Assembly: GCA_050949085.1 (NCBI GenBank)
Contig: JBMNFB010000001.1
Span: 248,001 to 312,000 of the forward strand
Direction of reading: 5' to 3'
Length of the DNA stretch: 64,000 nt
Source of the DNA: JBMNFB01 sp050949085
GTDB lineage: Bacteria; Bacillota; UBA994; UBA5500
The first letter of the stretch is position 1, and each line of letters begins with the position of its first letter. The notes under the pieces are model-generated. The model was not told the DNA's origin and searched no databases. It saw only the letters and a program-made list of their open reading frames with translations. The translations under genes were made by a program, and so were the position numbers. Of the stretch, positions 1 to 8,600 are shown piece by piece.

Positions 1-572
1 TAGTTGTTGCTGCGCCGAATGGTGCTGGCCTTAAGTGGCAGATTGTGCCGCATGATGGCCTGCAGGTATTCGATGCCCAGCCGGTTGTTCGGTTGGCGCA
101 ACAGGCTCTCAGGTAGATGGGGCGCGACGGCGCGCAAGCCGCAGTCCTGCGCTGCGGCAAAGGGACGGCCGGCGGCGAGGGCGGCGCGCAGCGCCTGGCG
201 AAACGCCGGCGGCTCCGTGAGCAGGATCTGCGCGGCTTCTTCCAGCGGCGCGAGGGAGCCGATTTCGCTGCCAAAGCAGACGGTGGTGGCACCGGCAGCG
301 GCCAGAATTGAAGTGGCACCGGCGGCAAAATAGGCGGCGCTGCGCACGGCGCTGGCCACCGGCAGTTCGATGACCAGATCAACGCCGGCCTCGAGCGCCA
401 TCTCGGCCCGCGCCCACTTGTCGACAAGGGCCGGCTCACCGCGCTGCGTGAAGCAGCCGCTGATCACGGCCACAGTCGCCTCTGGCTGCGTAAGCCGTTT
501 TGCCTCCTGGAGATGATGCAGGTGCCCCAGATGAAATGGGTTGTACTCAACGACTACTCCCAGAACGCTCAA
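1..572 (-). CDS. tmcAL: tRNA(Met) cytidine acetate ligase TmcAL, 3' end cut by window
   Basis: The frame runs on the minus strand from a TTG at 572 to the window edge, about 190 codons. The N-terminus reads GVVVEYNPFHLGHLHHL, the nucleotide-binding HxGH-type signature of the YlbM/DUF795 family. Downstream residues QPNNRLGIEYL match a second conserved block. The known family enzyme uses acetate and ATP to make N4-acetylcytidine at the wobble base of elongator tRNA(Met). The TTG start is inferred: a GGGAG ribosome site lies 8 to 13 bases upstream and no in-frame ATG exists before the motif. It is divergent from ackA and close to the DUF177-rpmF pair, its usual neighbours in Firmicutes. The C-terminal part lies outside the window. 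Confidence 0.9.
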   Translation of the reverse strand, partial: MSVLGVVVEYNPFHLGHLHHLQEAKRLTQPEATVAVISGCFTQRGEPALVDKWARAEMALEAGVDLVIELPVASAVRSAAYFAAGATSILAAAGATTVCFGSEIGSLAPLEEAAQILLTEPPAFRQALRAALAAGRPFAAAQDCGLRAVAPHLPESLLRQPNNRLGIEYLQAIMRHNLPLKASTIRRSNN

Positions 573-605
573 TACCGCACTGCTCCCTTCCGGTCGGGCC
601 TTGAC

Positions 606-635
606 TTGTCCTTCCCAGAACAAAGGATATATAAT
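606..635 (+). promoter_or_regulatory. Probable sigma-A promoter of ackA
   Basis: TTGTCC at 606-611 and a perfect TATAAT at 630-635 are separated by 18 bases. The ackA GTG start lies 44 bases downstream of the -10. The region is the divergent gap between tmcAL and ackA. No CodY or CcpA box was confidently seen. Confidence 0.6.
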
Positions 636-678
636 AAAGTGATGTTTGCCAAGACAGGTACGAGAAGGAGGTCATCGT

Positions 679-1875
679 GTGAAGGTCCTAGTGATCAACT
701 GTGGAAGCTCGTCTTTGAAGTATCAGGTCTTCGACATGGACAAGCAGGTTGTCCTCGCCAAGGGTATTGTCGAGAAAATCAGGCTTGATGGGAGCTTCCT
801 CAAATATCGCCGTGGTCAGGAGGACGAAATTGTCATTGAAGCTGAGATCCCTAATCACGAAGTAGCCATCAAGCTGGTCTTTGATGCTCTGACCCATCCC
901 GGGTATGGGGTCATCAAAGATGCCGCGGAGATCGGCGCTGTCGGGCACCGCGTCGTCCACGCCGGCGAGATGTATGCCAGCTCGGTGGTTATCGACGATG
1001 ACGTGATGAAGGCCCTGCGTGAGTGCATCGATCTGGCGCCGCTACATAATCCACCGAACATCATCGGTATTGAAGCTGCCCAGAAGCTGATGCCCAACGT
1101 CAAGCATGTAGGCGTCTTCGACACGGCGTTCCATCAGACGATGCCCGACTATGCCTACCTCTATGCACTGCCTTATGAGTACTACGAGAAGTATCGTGTG
1201 CGCCGCTATGGCTTCCACGGCACCTCTCATCTCTACGTTTCCGAAAGGGCAGCCGCTCTCCTGGGGCGCCCGCTGGAAGACCTGAAGCTCATCACCTGCC
1301 ATCTCGGCAACGGAGCGAGTGTCACCGCCGTTGACGGTGGCCGCTCGGTGGATACCAGCATGGGCTTCACTCCGCTGGAGGGCCTGGTCATGGGTACCCG
1401 CAGCGGCGACGTGGATCCGGCTGTCGTCACCTTCCTCATGGATAAAGAGGGGCTGACGCCTGAGCAGATGAATAACGTCCTCAATAAGCAGTCCGGTGTA
1501 TTCGGCATCTCTGGCGTAAGCAGCGACTTCCGCGATCTCGAAAATGCCGCCGATGCCGGCAACGAGCTGGCTGCACTGGCCATGAAGACATTTGCCTACC
1601 GGGTACGCAAGTACATCGGTGCCTATGCTGCCGCCATGGGTGGCGTGGATGCCATCGTTTTCACCGCGGGTCTGGGCGAAAACTCAGCCAGCATGCGCGA
1701 GATGATCTGCGAGAAGCTGGGCTTCCTGGGTGTGGCTATTGACCCGGAAAAGAACGCGGTGCGCGGCCAGGAGCGGGATGTCAGCCGGGATGACGCCAGG
1801 GTGCGCGTCCTGCTGATCCCGACGAACGAGGAACTGATGATCGCCCGCGATACGCTGGCTCTCGCCTCAAAGTAA
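679..1875 (+). CDS. ackA: Acetate kinase
   Basis: Acetate kinase interconverts acetyl phosphate + ADP and acetate + ATP in the cytoplasm, giving substrate-level ATP. The product is about 398 residues, the normal family length, and starts [16 protein letters not shown] (phosphate-binding N-terminus). It also carries the family blocks [31 protein letters not shown] and FTAGLGENS. The GTG at 679 is chosen because GAAGGAGG at 665-672 is ideally spaced; the longer frame from 646 adds residues absent from the family. No pta gene is adjacent, so the partner phosphotransacetylase must lie elsewhere or be replaced. It is transcribed alone, between a promoter and an inverted repeat. Confidence 0.97.
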   Translation: MKVLVINCGSSSLKYQVFDMDKQVVLAKGIVEKIRLDGSFLKYRRGQEDEIVIEAEIPNHEVAIKLVFDALTHPGYGVIKDAAEIGAVGHRVVHAGEMYASSVVIDDDVMKALRECIDLAPLHNPPNIIGIEAAQKLMPNVKHVGVFDTAFHQTMPDYAYLYALPYEYYEKYRVRRYGFHGTSHLYVSERAAALLGRPLEDLKLITCHLGNGASVTAVDGGRSVDTSMGFTPLEGLVMGTRSGDVDPAVVTFLMDKEGLTPEQMNNVLNKQSGVFGISGVSSDFRDLENAADAGNELAALAMKTFAYRVRKYIGAYAAAMGGVDAIVFTAGLGENSASMREMICEKLGFLGVAIDPEKNAVRGQERDVSRDDARVRVLLIPTNEELMIARDTLALASK

Positions 1876-1883
1876 GCTGGGTC

Positions 1884-1920
1884 AACTATCCGCTGTTTGC
1901 TGGGCAAGCAGCGGATAGTT
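1884..1920 (+). terminator. Hairpin after ackA (12-bp perfect inverted repeat)
   Basis: AACTATCCGCTG at 1884-1895 pairs perfectly with CAGCGGATAGTT at 1909-1920, and the loop contains further complementary bases (TTGC/GCAA). It lies 8 bases after the ackA stop. It lacks a good T-tract, so it may act as a weak or Rho-aided terminator or protect the 3' end. A smaller hairpin (TTCCAC/GTGGAA) follows directly. Confidence 0.6.
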
Positions 1921-1936
1921 CCACAAAAAGGTGGAA

Positions 1937-1965
1937 TTGACACCACTCAGGCCCCACTGTATAAT
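1937..1965 (+). promoter_or_regulatory. Perfect consensus sigma-A promoter of the DUF177-rpmF operon
   Basis: TTGACA (1937-1942) and TATAAT (1960-1965) are both full consensus with the optimal 17-base spacer. The expected start point, near 1972, is only about 10 bases before the ATG at 1983, so the leader would be very short and the GGTGAGGTG Shine-Dalgarno site at 1966-1974 would be only partly transcribed. Confidence 0.85.
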
Positions 1966-1982
1966 GGTGAGGTGATTTTTTG

Positions 1983-2492
1983 ATGAGGGTATCCTTGCGG
2001 AGCTTTCGCGCGGACGAAAACTCCCGCCAGTCGCTGTCTCAGGCCGAAACCTGGGAACCGCTCCAGTTTGCCGGTCAGGAAGTTGCCTTCGACGGTCCGG
2101 TCAGCATGACCTATGAGCTCGTCGGCCAACCCGATTCCATCTGGCTGCAGGGCGAGGTGGAAGCCCGCGTGGTGCTGCGCTGCGCTCGCTGCAGTGAGGA
2201 CTTCGTTCTGCCCCTGAAGCTACCGGTGGAGGATGTGATTTCTCTGCGGGCGGACGACGACCCAGAAGAGCAGTGGCAATCCAGTTATCTCAGCTGCGAA
2301 AATGATGAACTGGATCTGTCCGAGTATAGTCTGCTGGCCGTCCTGGAGGAGATCCCAATGAAGCCCTTGTGCACTGCAGACTGCAAAGGGCTCTGTCCGG
2401 TCTGTGGACATAACCGGAATCTCGGAGACTGCGGTTGCGAGGATGATCAGATCGATCCACGTCTGGCAGTGCTCAAGAAACTGCTGAAGTAG
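1983..2492 (+). CDS. DUF177 (YceD/YlbN) protein upstream of rpmF
   Basis: About 169 residues with the YceD-family features: a central CARC motif (residues about 63-66) and a C-terminal CTADCKGLCPVCG...DCGC cysteine cluster likely to bind a metal. DUF177 proteins are nearly always encoded next to rpmF; in other bacteria members have been tied to 23S rRNA accumulation, so a ribosome-assembly role is inferred. ATG 1983 is chosen over the preceding in-frame TTG at 1980. It shares the consensus promoter at 1937-1965 with rpmF, and the terminator after rpmF closes the unit. Confidence 0.9.
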   Translation: MRVSLRSFRADENSRQSLSQAETWEPLQFAGQEVAFDGPVSMTYELVGQPDSIWLQGEVEARVVLRCARCSEDFVLPLKLPVEDVISLRADDDPEEQWQSSYLSCENDELDLSEYSLLAVLEEIPMKPLCTADCKGLCPVCGHNRNLGDCGCEDDQIDPRLAVLKKLLK

Positions 2493-2585
2493 CTGGAAGG
2501 GGGAGGCTGCCTTCCGGGTAGCGGTTTCTCGCTGGCACCGCTCAAGACGTTTGGCTACCCGGATTTGCTGAAGGAGGTGTGATGG

Positions 2586-2762
2586 ATGGCAGTACCAAAA
2601 CAAAAAACATCCAAGTCGCGGCGCGATCAGCGCAAGGCGAACTGGAAGCTGCGTGCCCCTGGCCTGGTTGAGTGCCCCCAGTGCCGTGAAGCCAGGCGCC
2701 CGCATCGTGCCTGCCCTCATTGTGGTTATTACAAGAATCGCGAAGTTATCGCGGTTGATTAA
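2586..2762 (+). CDS. rpmF: 50S ribosomal protein L32
   Basis: A 58-residue protein starting MAVPKQKTSKSRRDQR, the highly conserved L32 N-terminus, followed by a CPQC...CPHCG zinc-ribbon pair. Zinc-binding L32 is a structural protein of the large subunit. The ribosome site AAGGAGGTG at 2571-2579 fixes the start. The gene is 93 bases after the DUF177 gene and is followed at once by an intrinsic terminator, so DUF177-rpmF is a two-gene operon. Confidence 0.97.
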   Translation: MAVPKQKTSKSRRDQRKANWKLRAPGLVECPQCREARRPHRACPHCGYYKNREVIAVD

Positions 2763-2771
2763 GATTTTTGG

Positions 2772-2807
2772 AACAAGCACTGCCAGCTGGCCGTGCTTGT
2801 TTTCCTT
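2772..2807 (+). terminator. Intrinsic terminator after rpmF
   Basis: AACAAGCAC (2772-2780) pairs perfectly with GTGCTTGTT (2793-2801), with a GC-rich partly self-complementary loop, and is followed by TTCCTTTT. It separates rpmF from plsX. Confidence 0.9.
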
Positions 2808-2841
2808 TTGTAGCCCTTAGTTGCCGTTATCAGCGAGGGAC

Positions 2842-2911
2842 TTGCGGGCAGGGAAGTGTCAGATATATACTAAGAGCGGTATTTATGTTCAGCAAGCCCT
2901 TGCGGGCTTGC
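2842..2911 (+). promoter_or_regulatory. Probable promoter and leader hairpin of plsX
   Basis: TTGCGG (2842-2847), an 18-base spacer and TATACT (2866-2871) make a plausible sigma-A promoter. A perfect 8-bp hairpin GCAAGCCC-TTGC-GGGCTTGC follows at 2892-2911 in the leader. No fapR gene precedes plsX here, and no clear FapR operator was recognised. Confidence 0.5.
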
Positions 2912-2977
2912 CAGGTCCATCATCCGCTGCCTGCCTGGCAGACACTGGATGGTACCGTACAGAGGGAGGGCGAGGAA

Positions 2978-3985
2978 ATGGTACGCATTGCGCTGGACGC
3001 CATGGGCGGCGACTATGCTCCCGAGCAGCTGGTGAAGGGGGCGCTGAGTGCTCTGCAGGAGAGAGCCGATTTATACATACAGCTCGTGGGTGAGCCGGAA
3101 ACCCTGAGGCAGTTGTTATCAGCCGCTTCGGCCGAACTGCAGCAACGAGTGGCCATCGTCCCGGCCGATGACGTGATCACCAATGATGATTCGCCTGCTC
3201 TGGCAGTACGGCGCCGCAAGACTGCTTCGATTGTGGTGGCGACTGCGCTCCTGAGTTCAGATGAGGCAGATGCTCTGGTAACGGCCGGCAGCACCGGCGC
3301 CTTCATGGCGGCGGGCTTGCTGGTTCTGGGAAGATTGCCGGAGATTCAGCGCCCTGCCCTGGCACCGGTCTTGCCAACCGTGGATGGAAAGGGGGTTGTC
3401 CTGCTGGATGTAGGGGCGAACATGGATGCCAGGCCAGAAAATCTGGCACAGTATGCCCTGATGGGGTCGATTTACGCTGATGTGGTTCTGCAACGGCAGA
3501 ATCCCCGTGTGGGACTGCTCAATGTCGGAACAGAACGCGGCAAGGGAAATCAGCTCGCGAAGGATGCCTATGATGCGATTGACACCTTGCCCCTCAACTT
3601 CGTCGGTAACGTCGAGGCTCGCGATCTGCTTTCGGGAGTGGCCGATGTGGTGGTGGCCGATGGTTTTGTGGGCAATGTCGTACTTAAGTTGATGGAAGGT
3701 ATGGGTATGGCCATGATGGGCATGCTGATGCAGGCGATGCAATCCATCCCTGATAGTCAGGCAGCCCTGGCTACTCTGCAGCCAGGCCTGAAACGGCTCA
3801 AGCAGCAATTTGACGCGTCGGAGTACGGCGGCGCCCCACTGCTCGGGGTGCGCAAGCCGATGGTGAAGTGTCACGGAAACGCCGACCAGCTGGCCATCAA
3901 GAATGGGTTGCTGCAGACAGCCCGTTTTGTGGAGCAGGGTTTCATCAGCAGAGTGGCGGCTGCAGTGTCATCGCGCGCAGAATAA
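2978..3985 (+). CDS. plsX: Phosphate acyltransferase PlsX
   Basis: PlsX converts acyl-ACP to acyl phosphate for the first step of phospholipid synthesis at the membrane surface. The 335-residue product begins MVRIALDAMGGDYAPE, the diagnostic PlsX N-terminus, and contains VTAGSTGAFMAA and the C-terminal block YGGAPLLGV. ATG 2978 follows a purine-rich GAGGGAGGGCGAGGAA site; the longer open frame upstream crosses the rpmF terminator and is not coding. acpP follows after 35 bases, consistent with co-transcription of an acyltransferase and its carrier, but no fabD, fabG or fabF is present between them. Confidence 0.96.
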   Translation: MVRIALDAMGGDYAPEQLVKGALSALQERADLYIQLVGEPETLRQLLSAASAELQQRVAIVPADDVITNDDSPALAVRRRKTASIVVATALLSSDEADALVTAGSTGAFMAAGLLVLGRLPEIQRPALAPVLPTVDGKGVVLLDVGANMDARPENLAQYALMGSIYADVVLQRQNPRVGLLNVGTERGKGNQLAKDAYDAIDTLPLNFVGNVEARDLLSGVADVVVADGFVGNVVLKLMEGMGMAMMGMLMQAMQSIPDSQAALATLQPGLKRLKQQFDASEYGGAPLLGVRKPMVKCHGNADQLAIKNGLLQTARFVEQGFISRVAAAVSSRAE

Positions 3986-4020
3986 CAGTAAGATGACTGT
4001 TTGAAGGAGGAGTAGAACAA

Positions 4021-4260
4021 GTGTCTGACAAGTTGTTCTTGCAGGTGCGCCAGCTGATCGCTGAGCATCTCAGTATCGATGAGGAGCAGATTACACTGGA
4101 GTCTGACTTCCGTAGCGATCTTAACGCCGATTCCCTGGATCTGGTGGAACTGATCATGGGCATGGAAGAGATGTTTGACATCGAAGTGCCCGAGGATGAG
4201 GCAGAGAATATCAGGACGGTGAAGGATGCCGTCGACTATCTCAGCAAGGCGATCAAGTAA
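4021..4260 (+). CDS. acpP: Acyl carrier protein
   Basis: A 79-residue acidic protein with the phosphopantetheine attachment site NADSLDLVEL; Ser38 is the expected modified residue. It carries growing fatty acyl chains and delivers acyl groups to PlsX. The start is GTG at 4021 with GAAGGAGGAG just upstream. It lies between plsX and rnc, the conserved Firmicutes order, but without the rest of the fab cluster. Confidence 0.97.
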   Translation: MSDKLFLQVRQLIAEHLSIDEEQITLESDFRSDLNADSLDLVELIMGMEEMFDIEVPEDEAENIRTVKDAVDYLSKAIK

Positions 4261-4274
4261 GTAGAATGAACAGG

Positions 4275-4340
4275 GCGTGTTGCCGAGCGCCAGGTGTGGC
4301 TGATTTGCCGTGCCTGAGCGTTCCGCAACACGCTTTTCTC
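4275..4340 (+). terminator. Intrinsic terminator after acpP
   Basis: GCGTGTTGC (4275-4283) pairs perfectly with GCAACACGC (4325-4333) around a 41-base structured loop and is followed by TTTTCTCTC. It ends the plsX-acpP unit, so rnc needs its own promoter or read-through. Confidence 0.7.
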
Positions 4341-4397
4341 TCGATCCAGCAGATGGGCAGCCGTTGAAAGGAAGCACGATGGGAGGAGGTGGTTGGC

Positions 4398-5105
4398 ATG
4401 CAACCGGTTAGGCCGGAATGGGAGGCTCTGCTGGCGAGAATAGAATGCCCAACCATGGATCATCAGCTCTTGCAGCAGGCTCTGACTCATAGCTCGTACG
4501 CCAATGAGGAAGATGTGGCGCACAACGAAAGGCTGGAGTTTCTCGGCGATGCCGTGCTGGAGCTTGTCTGCAGCCAGTTCCTGTATCAACACTATCCGCA
4601 GCGTTCCGAGGGGGAATTGACCAGAATGCGCGCCAACCTGGTCTGTGAACCCACCCTGGCTGAGATTGCCCGCAGGCTGGATCTGGGGAAGCTGCTGCTG
4701 CTGGGAAAGAGTCAGCTGGTTACGGGAGGCAGGGAACGCCCCTCGATCCTGGCTGATGCAGTGGAGGCGCTGCTGGGTGCTGTCTACCTGCACTACGGAC
4801 TGAATCAGGCGGAACATGTCTTTGCGCTGCTCTTTGCTGAGCCGATGGCAGCGCTGGAGCGGGGTGAGCTCTGGCACGATTACAAGAGCGGCCTGCAGGA
4901 GCTAGTGCAGCGGGAGTTCCCAGGAGATGAACTGTCCTACACCGTCTGCCGCGAGAGTGGGCCGGACCACAACAAGACATTTCAGGTGACTGTCAGTCAG
5001 GGCAGCCGCGTGATCGGGCAAGGGCAGGGCAAGAGCAAGAAGGAGGCGGAGCAGATGGCGGCCCGGCAGGCCCTGACCAGGCATTTCGCCAGAGAACGGC
5101 GCTAG
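4398..5105 (+). CDS. rnc: Ribonuclease III
   Basis: RNase III cleaves double-stranded RNA, processing rRNA precursors and structured mRNAs. The 235-residue protein has the signature NERLEFLGDAVLELV (residues about 43-57, the acidic metal site), a second acidic helix DAVEALLGAVY near residue 120, and a C-terminal double-stranded RNA binding domain from DYKSGLQELVQ. ATG 4398 is preferred to GTG 4389 because the GGGAGGAGG site at 4381-4389 would overlap the latter. In many Firmicutes rnc is directly followed by smc; here spoVS sits between them. Confidence 0.95.
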   Translation: MQPVRPEWEALLARIECPTMDHQLLQQALTHSSYANEEDVAHNERLEFLGDAVLELVCSQFLYQHYPQRSEGELTRMRANLVCEPTLAEIARRLDLGKLLLLGKSQLVTGGRERPSILADAVEALLGAVYLHYGLNQAEHVFALLFAEPMAALERGELWHDYKSGLQELVQREFPGDELSYTVCRESGPDHNKTFQVTVSQGSRVIGQGQGKSKKEAEQMAARQALTRHFARERR

Positions 5106-5178
5106 AACGACCAGGCTGTCTGGATTGGGAAATTGCTTTGGGTTGATGTCACTTTCCCTGAACGACTGCATATACCTT

Positions 5179-5231
5179 ATAGCGAGGCCAAATTGTCTGA
5201 CGAAATCTGGGCCTTAGTGATTGGTCGCTAT
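5179..5231 (+). promoter_or_regulatory. Inverted repeat in the spoVS leader
   Basis: ATAGCGA (5179-5185) with CCAA (5188-5191) pairs with TTGG (5221-5224) and TCGCTAT (5225-5231). It lies about 55 bases upstream of the spoVS start, in the 180-base gap after rnc. spoVS is sigma-H dependent in Bacillus subtilis, but no convincing sigma-H promoter was recognised here. Function unknown. Confidence 0.35.
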
Positions 5232-5285
5232 GCGTAAGGAGGTAGACTCTGCTGCAAATATGGGAGAAAGGGAGAGGTTAAACGA

Positions 5286-5546
5286 ATGGAAGCATTAAAA
5301 GTCTCTGCACTATCTCAACCCAAGTCGGTGGCCGGTGCTTTGGCGGCAGTACTGCGGGAGCGTGGCGTTGCCGAGATTCAGGCAGTCGGTGCCGGAGCCG
5401 TCAATCAGGCTGTTAAAGCGATTGCCATCTGTAGAGGCTACGTGGCACCCAACGGAATCAATCTGGTGACCATTCCTGCTTTTGCCGACATCAGCATTGA
5501 TGGAGAGGATCGCACGGCGATTAGATTTATCGTCACCCCCCGGTAA
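5286..5546 (+). CDS. spoVS: Stage V sporulation protein S
   Basis: An 86-residue protein nearly identical in pattern to SpoVS: MEALKVSALSQPKSVAGALA, then GAGAVNQAVKAIAICRGYVAP and a closing RTAIRFIVTPR. SpoVS is a small Alba-like, probably nucleic-acid-binding protein needed in B. subtilis for normal progress past stage V, linked to spore coat and cortex formation. Its presence argues for a spore-forming lineage, though SpoVS homologues also occur in some non-sporulating bacteria. The start has GGGAGAGG upstream. It lies alone between rnc and smc with its own terminator, so it is probably a monocistronic unit inserted in a conserved pair. Confidence 0.96.
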   Translation: MEALKVSALSQPKSVAGALAAVLRERGVAEIQAVGAGAVNQAVKAIAICRGYVAPNGINLVTIPAFADISIDGEDRTAIRFIVTPR

Positions 5547-5573
5547 GCGCCAAGATAACCTTATCGGAAAGTG

Positions 5574-5597
5574 GGCACGGAGGCTTCCGTGCCTTTT
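5574..5597 (+). terminator. Intrinsic terminator after spoVS
   Basis: GGCACGGA (5574-5581), loop GGCT, TCCGTGCC (5586-5593) and then TTTT. Perfect 8-bp GC-rich stem. Confidence 0.92.
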
Positions 5598-5699
5598 GTC
5601 ATGCACAGAAACTGTCAGACAAAAGGTATTTGGCTAGACAATCGCTAATAAATCACTTAGGTTTGTTGTATCGCTATTTTTTGTGAGGGGGGCAGCGCC

Positions 5700-8600
5700 A
5701 TGCGACTGAAGCGCCTGGTGATGCGTGGGTTCAAGTCATTCGCCGATAAGACCGAGTTGGAGTTTGCGCCCGGCGTTACGGCAGTAGTGGGGCCGAATGG
5801 TGGCGGCAAGAGCAATCTCGCCGATGCGATTAAGTGGGTTCTGGGCGAGCAGAGGATCAAGATGCTGCGCGGCAGCCGTCTCGATGACCTGATTTTCGCT
5901 GGCACCAGGTCGCGGCGCAGCCTGGGGCTGGCCGAGGTCAGCCTGGTCTTTGATAATGAGGACGGCAGCTTCTCGCTACCGTTTAGCGAGGTGGAGGTGA
6001 TGCGCCGCACGTTTCGCTCCGGCGAAAGCGAGTATCATCTCAACGGCTCCCCCTGCCGGCTCAGGGATATTCAGGATCTCTTTCTGGACACCGGCATCGG
6101 CAAGGATGACTATAGCTTTATCGGGCAGGGGCGCATTGACGCCTTGCTGGCAGCCAGGCCGGAAGACAGGCGTGCCATCTTTGAGGAGGCCGCTGGAATT
6201 GCCAAGTACAAAGCCCGCAAACAGGAGGCCAGCAGCAAGTTACAGGATACTGAGGCTGCCCTGACGCGCGTCGATGATATTCTGGGCGAGCTGGAGCTGC
6301 AACGGCAGCCGCTGCTGGAGGAAGCGGCGCGGGCGAGGCGCTATCTGGACATCGAGGAGAGACGCCGCGCTGTGGAGCGCGATCTCCTGCTCTATGAGCT
6401 GAATATGGCTGACAGGCGTCGCCAGCGCGACCAACGTCAGATGGAGCAGCTGAAAGAACAGAGCAGCGCGCTGCAGAATGGGCTGCTGACGCTGGAAACC
6501 GATGAGGAACAGCTGCGGCTGCGGGCGCTGGCAGTTCAGGACGAACTGGACAGGCTTAACCAGCAGCTGATCCGTTTTTCTCAGCAGGTGGACAAGCTGG
6601 AAAGCGAGGAGCGGCTGCAGGAAGCGCGGTTTGCAGATCAGGCCAGTCAGCTGAAGGCGCTGCAGGATCAGGAGCGCCAGATGGAAGCGCGGCAGACAGA
6701 ACTGCAGCAGGAGCAGACGGCGCTGGCCGCGCGCCTGCAAGCTCTGCATCAGTCCATCGCCGAGAAGGATGAACTCCTCAAGCAGCGCCAGGCAGAGATG
6801 CAAGCTCTGTCGCGAGACAATAACGACCAGGAACTGGCGGCCGCCGAAGCTGCTCGCTCCCGGGCTGCTGAACTGCTGCAGGAGGCGGAGCTGGAGGCAC
6901 AGGTGCTGGGCGAGCGGCTGACCCGGCTCAGGGAAGAGCAGCAACAACTGTTGGCCAGCTATACGCAGGCGGGTGCAGCTGCCGCTGCGGCAGATGAGGA
7001 GCTGCAGTTGCGCCGGCAGGAGCTACAGACAGCAAGAGCGGCGCATCAGGAACAGCTCGCCCGGCAGCAGACTTTGCTGGACCAGCAGGAGAAGCTATCG
7101 GCCGAGCTTTCCCGCCTGCGACGGTTGAAGCAGGGGCAGCAGCAGGAACTGGCCGCAGCCGAGAGCCGTTTTCGTCTGCTGCGAGATGTGGTGGATGGCA
7201 TGGAGGGCTATCAACGCGGCGTGCGGGCGCTACTCACGGCCCAGCAGCAGGGTCGGCCGGAGCTGCGGGGTCTGGTTGGCGTGGTCGGCGACCTGATCAC
7301 CGTTTCCGCGGAGATGGAGGTAGCCATTGAGGCTGCTCTCGGCGGCAGTATGCAGTTCCTCGTCGTGGAGACGGAACAGGCGGCGCGCCAGGCCATTGAT
7401 TTCTTGAAGCGAAACCGGGCCGGCCGAGCCACTTTCCTGCCCTTGGACGCCGTTAGGCCGCGCCCGCAGCGGGCCATCGAACTGCAGGCGGCCAGGCTGC
7501 CGGGGGCGCTGGGCTTTGCCGTGGATCTGATCGAGTATGAGCCGCGGCTGCAGCCGATCATGAGCAACCTGTTGGGGAATATTCTTGCGGTGGAGAATCT
7601 GGATCTAGCGATAGCCATCGCCCGGCGCACCGGTCACCAGGTGCGCATGGTGACACTGGAGGGCGACTTGTTGATGCCGGGCGGCTCGCTGAGCGGCGGC
7701 AGTCGCCAGCGCCAGGGCGCCGGCATCCTCGGTCGGCAGCGGGAACTGACTCAGCTCACTGAACGGCGCAATCAGCTGCGCAGCGGCCTGGCAGATCTGG
7801 AACGGAAAATCGGGCAGGCTGAGCAGCAGGCAGAAAGGCTGACGGCTGAGCTGAGGCGTTGCCAGGGGGACGTGGCCCGTGCGCAGGGAAACCAGCAGGA
7901 ACTGGAGTCGCGTCAGGCAGCGCAGCAGCTGGTTGTGCAGACCGGCGAGGCTCGCCTCGCCGAGCTGGCTCAGGCTCGGGAGAAGCTGAACGAGCAGCTG
8001 GCTGCGGCTGAGGCGGAGCTCACCCAGGCGGAGGAGCGGCTGAAGGTGCAGCAGGCACAGCGACAGGAAGCCGAGGCCAGGCTGCAACACTGGCGCCAGG
8101 CCAGTGCTGGGCTGGAGGAGCGGCGGCTGCAGCTCATGGAGAAGTGCCATCAGCTGGAGGTGGAGCTGACCGGATTGCGCGAGCAGCTGACAGCCGCCGA
8201 GAGGGAAGCGCAAGGACTGGCAGAGCGGGCGGCAGAGGTGCAGCGAGAGCTGGATGCCCTGCGCCAGGAAGCGGCAGCGATCAGTCAGAGTCAGACGGCG
8301 GCGGCGGAGGCACTGCAACGGCTGGCCAGTGAGAAGGGCGAGCAGCAGGCTGGCTTCGCGGCCACCCAGGCCCAGGTCGCCGGCAAGAAGGCGGAGGCGG
8401 GCGAGCTGCAGGAGCAGCTGGAGCTCACGCACCAGCAGGTGCGCGACGCGCGCCAGGCACTGGAGGACTGTCGATCGCAGGTCTATACGGTAGAATTCAG
8501 GCTGGCACGTGTCGAGAGTGAATGCGAGAACCTGCAGGAACGCCTGGCCAGGGAGTTTGGCATCGCCTCGCGCGATGATGTCCATTCCACCCTTTCCAGC

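Noticed and set aside
2768..2977. 70-residue N-terminal extension of PlsX
   Set aside because: The frame crosses the rpmF terminator and a promoter, and the family N-terminus begins at ATG 2978.
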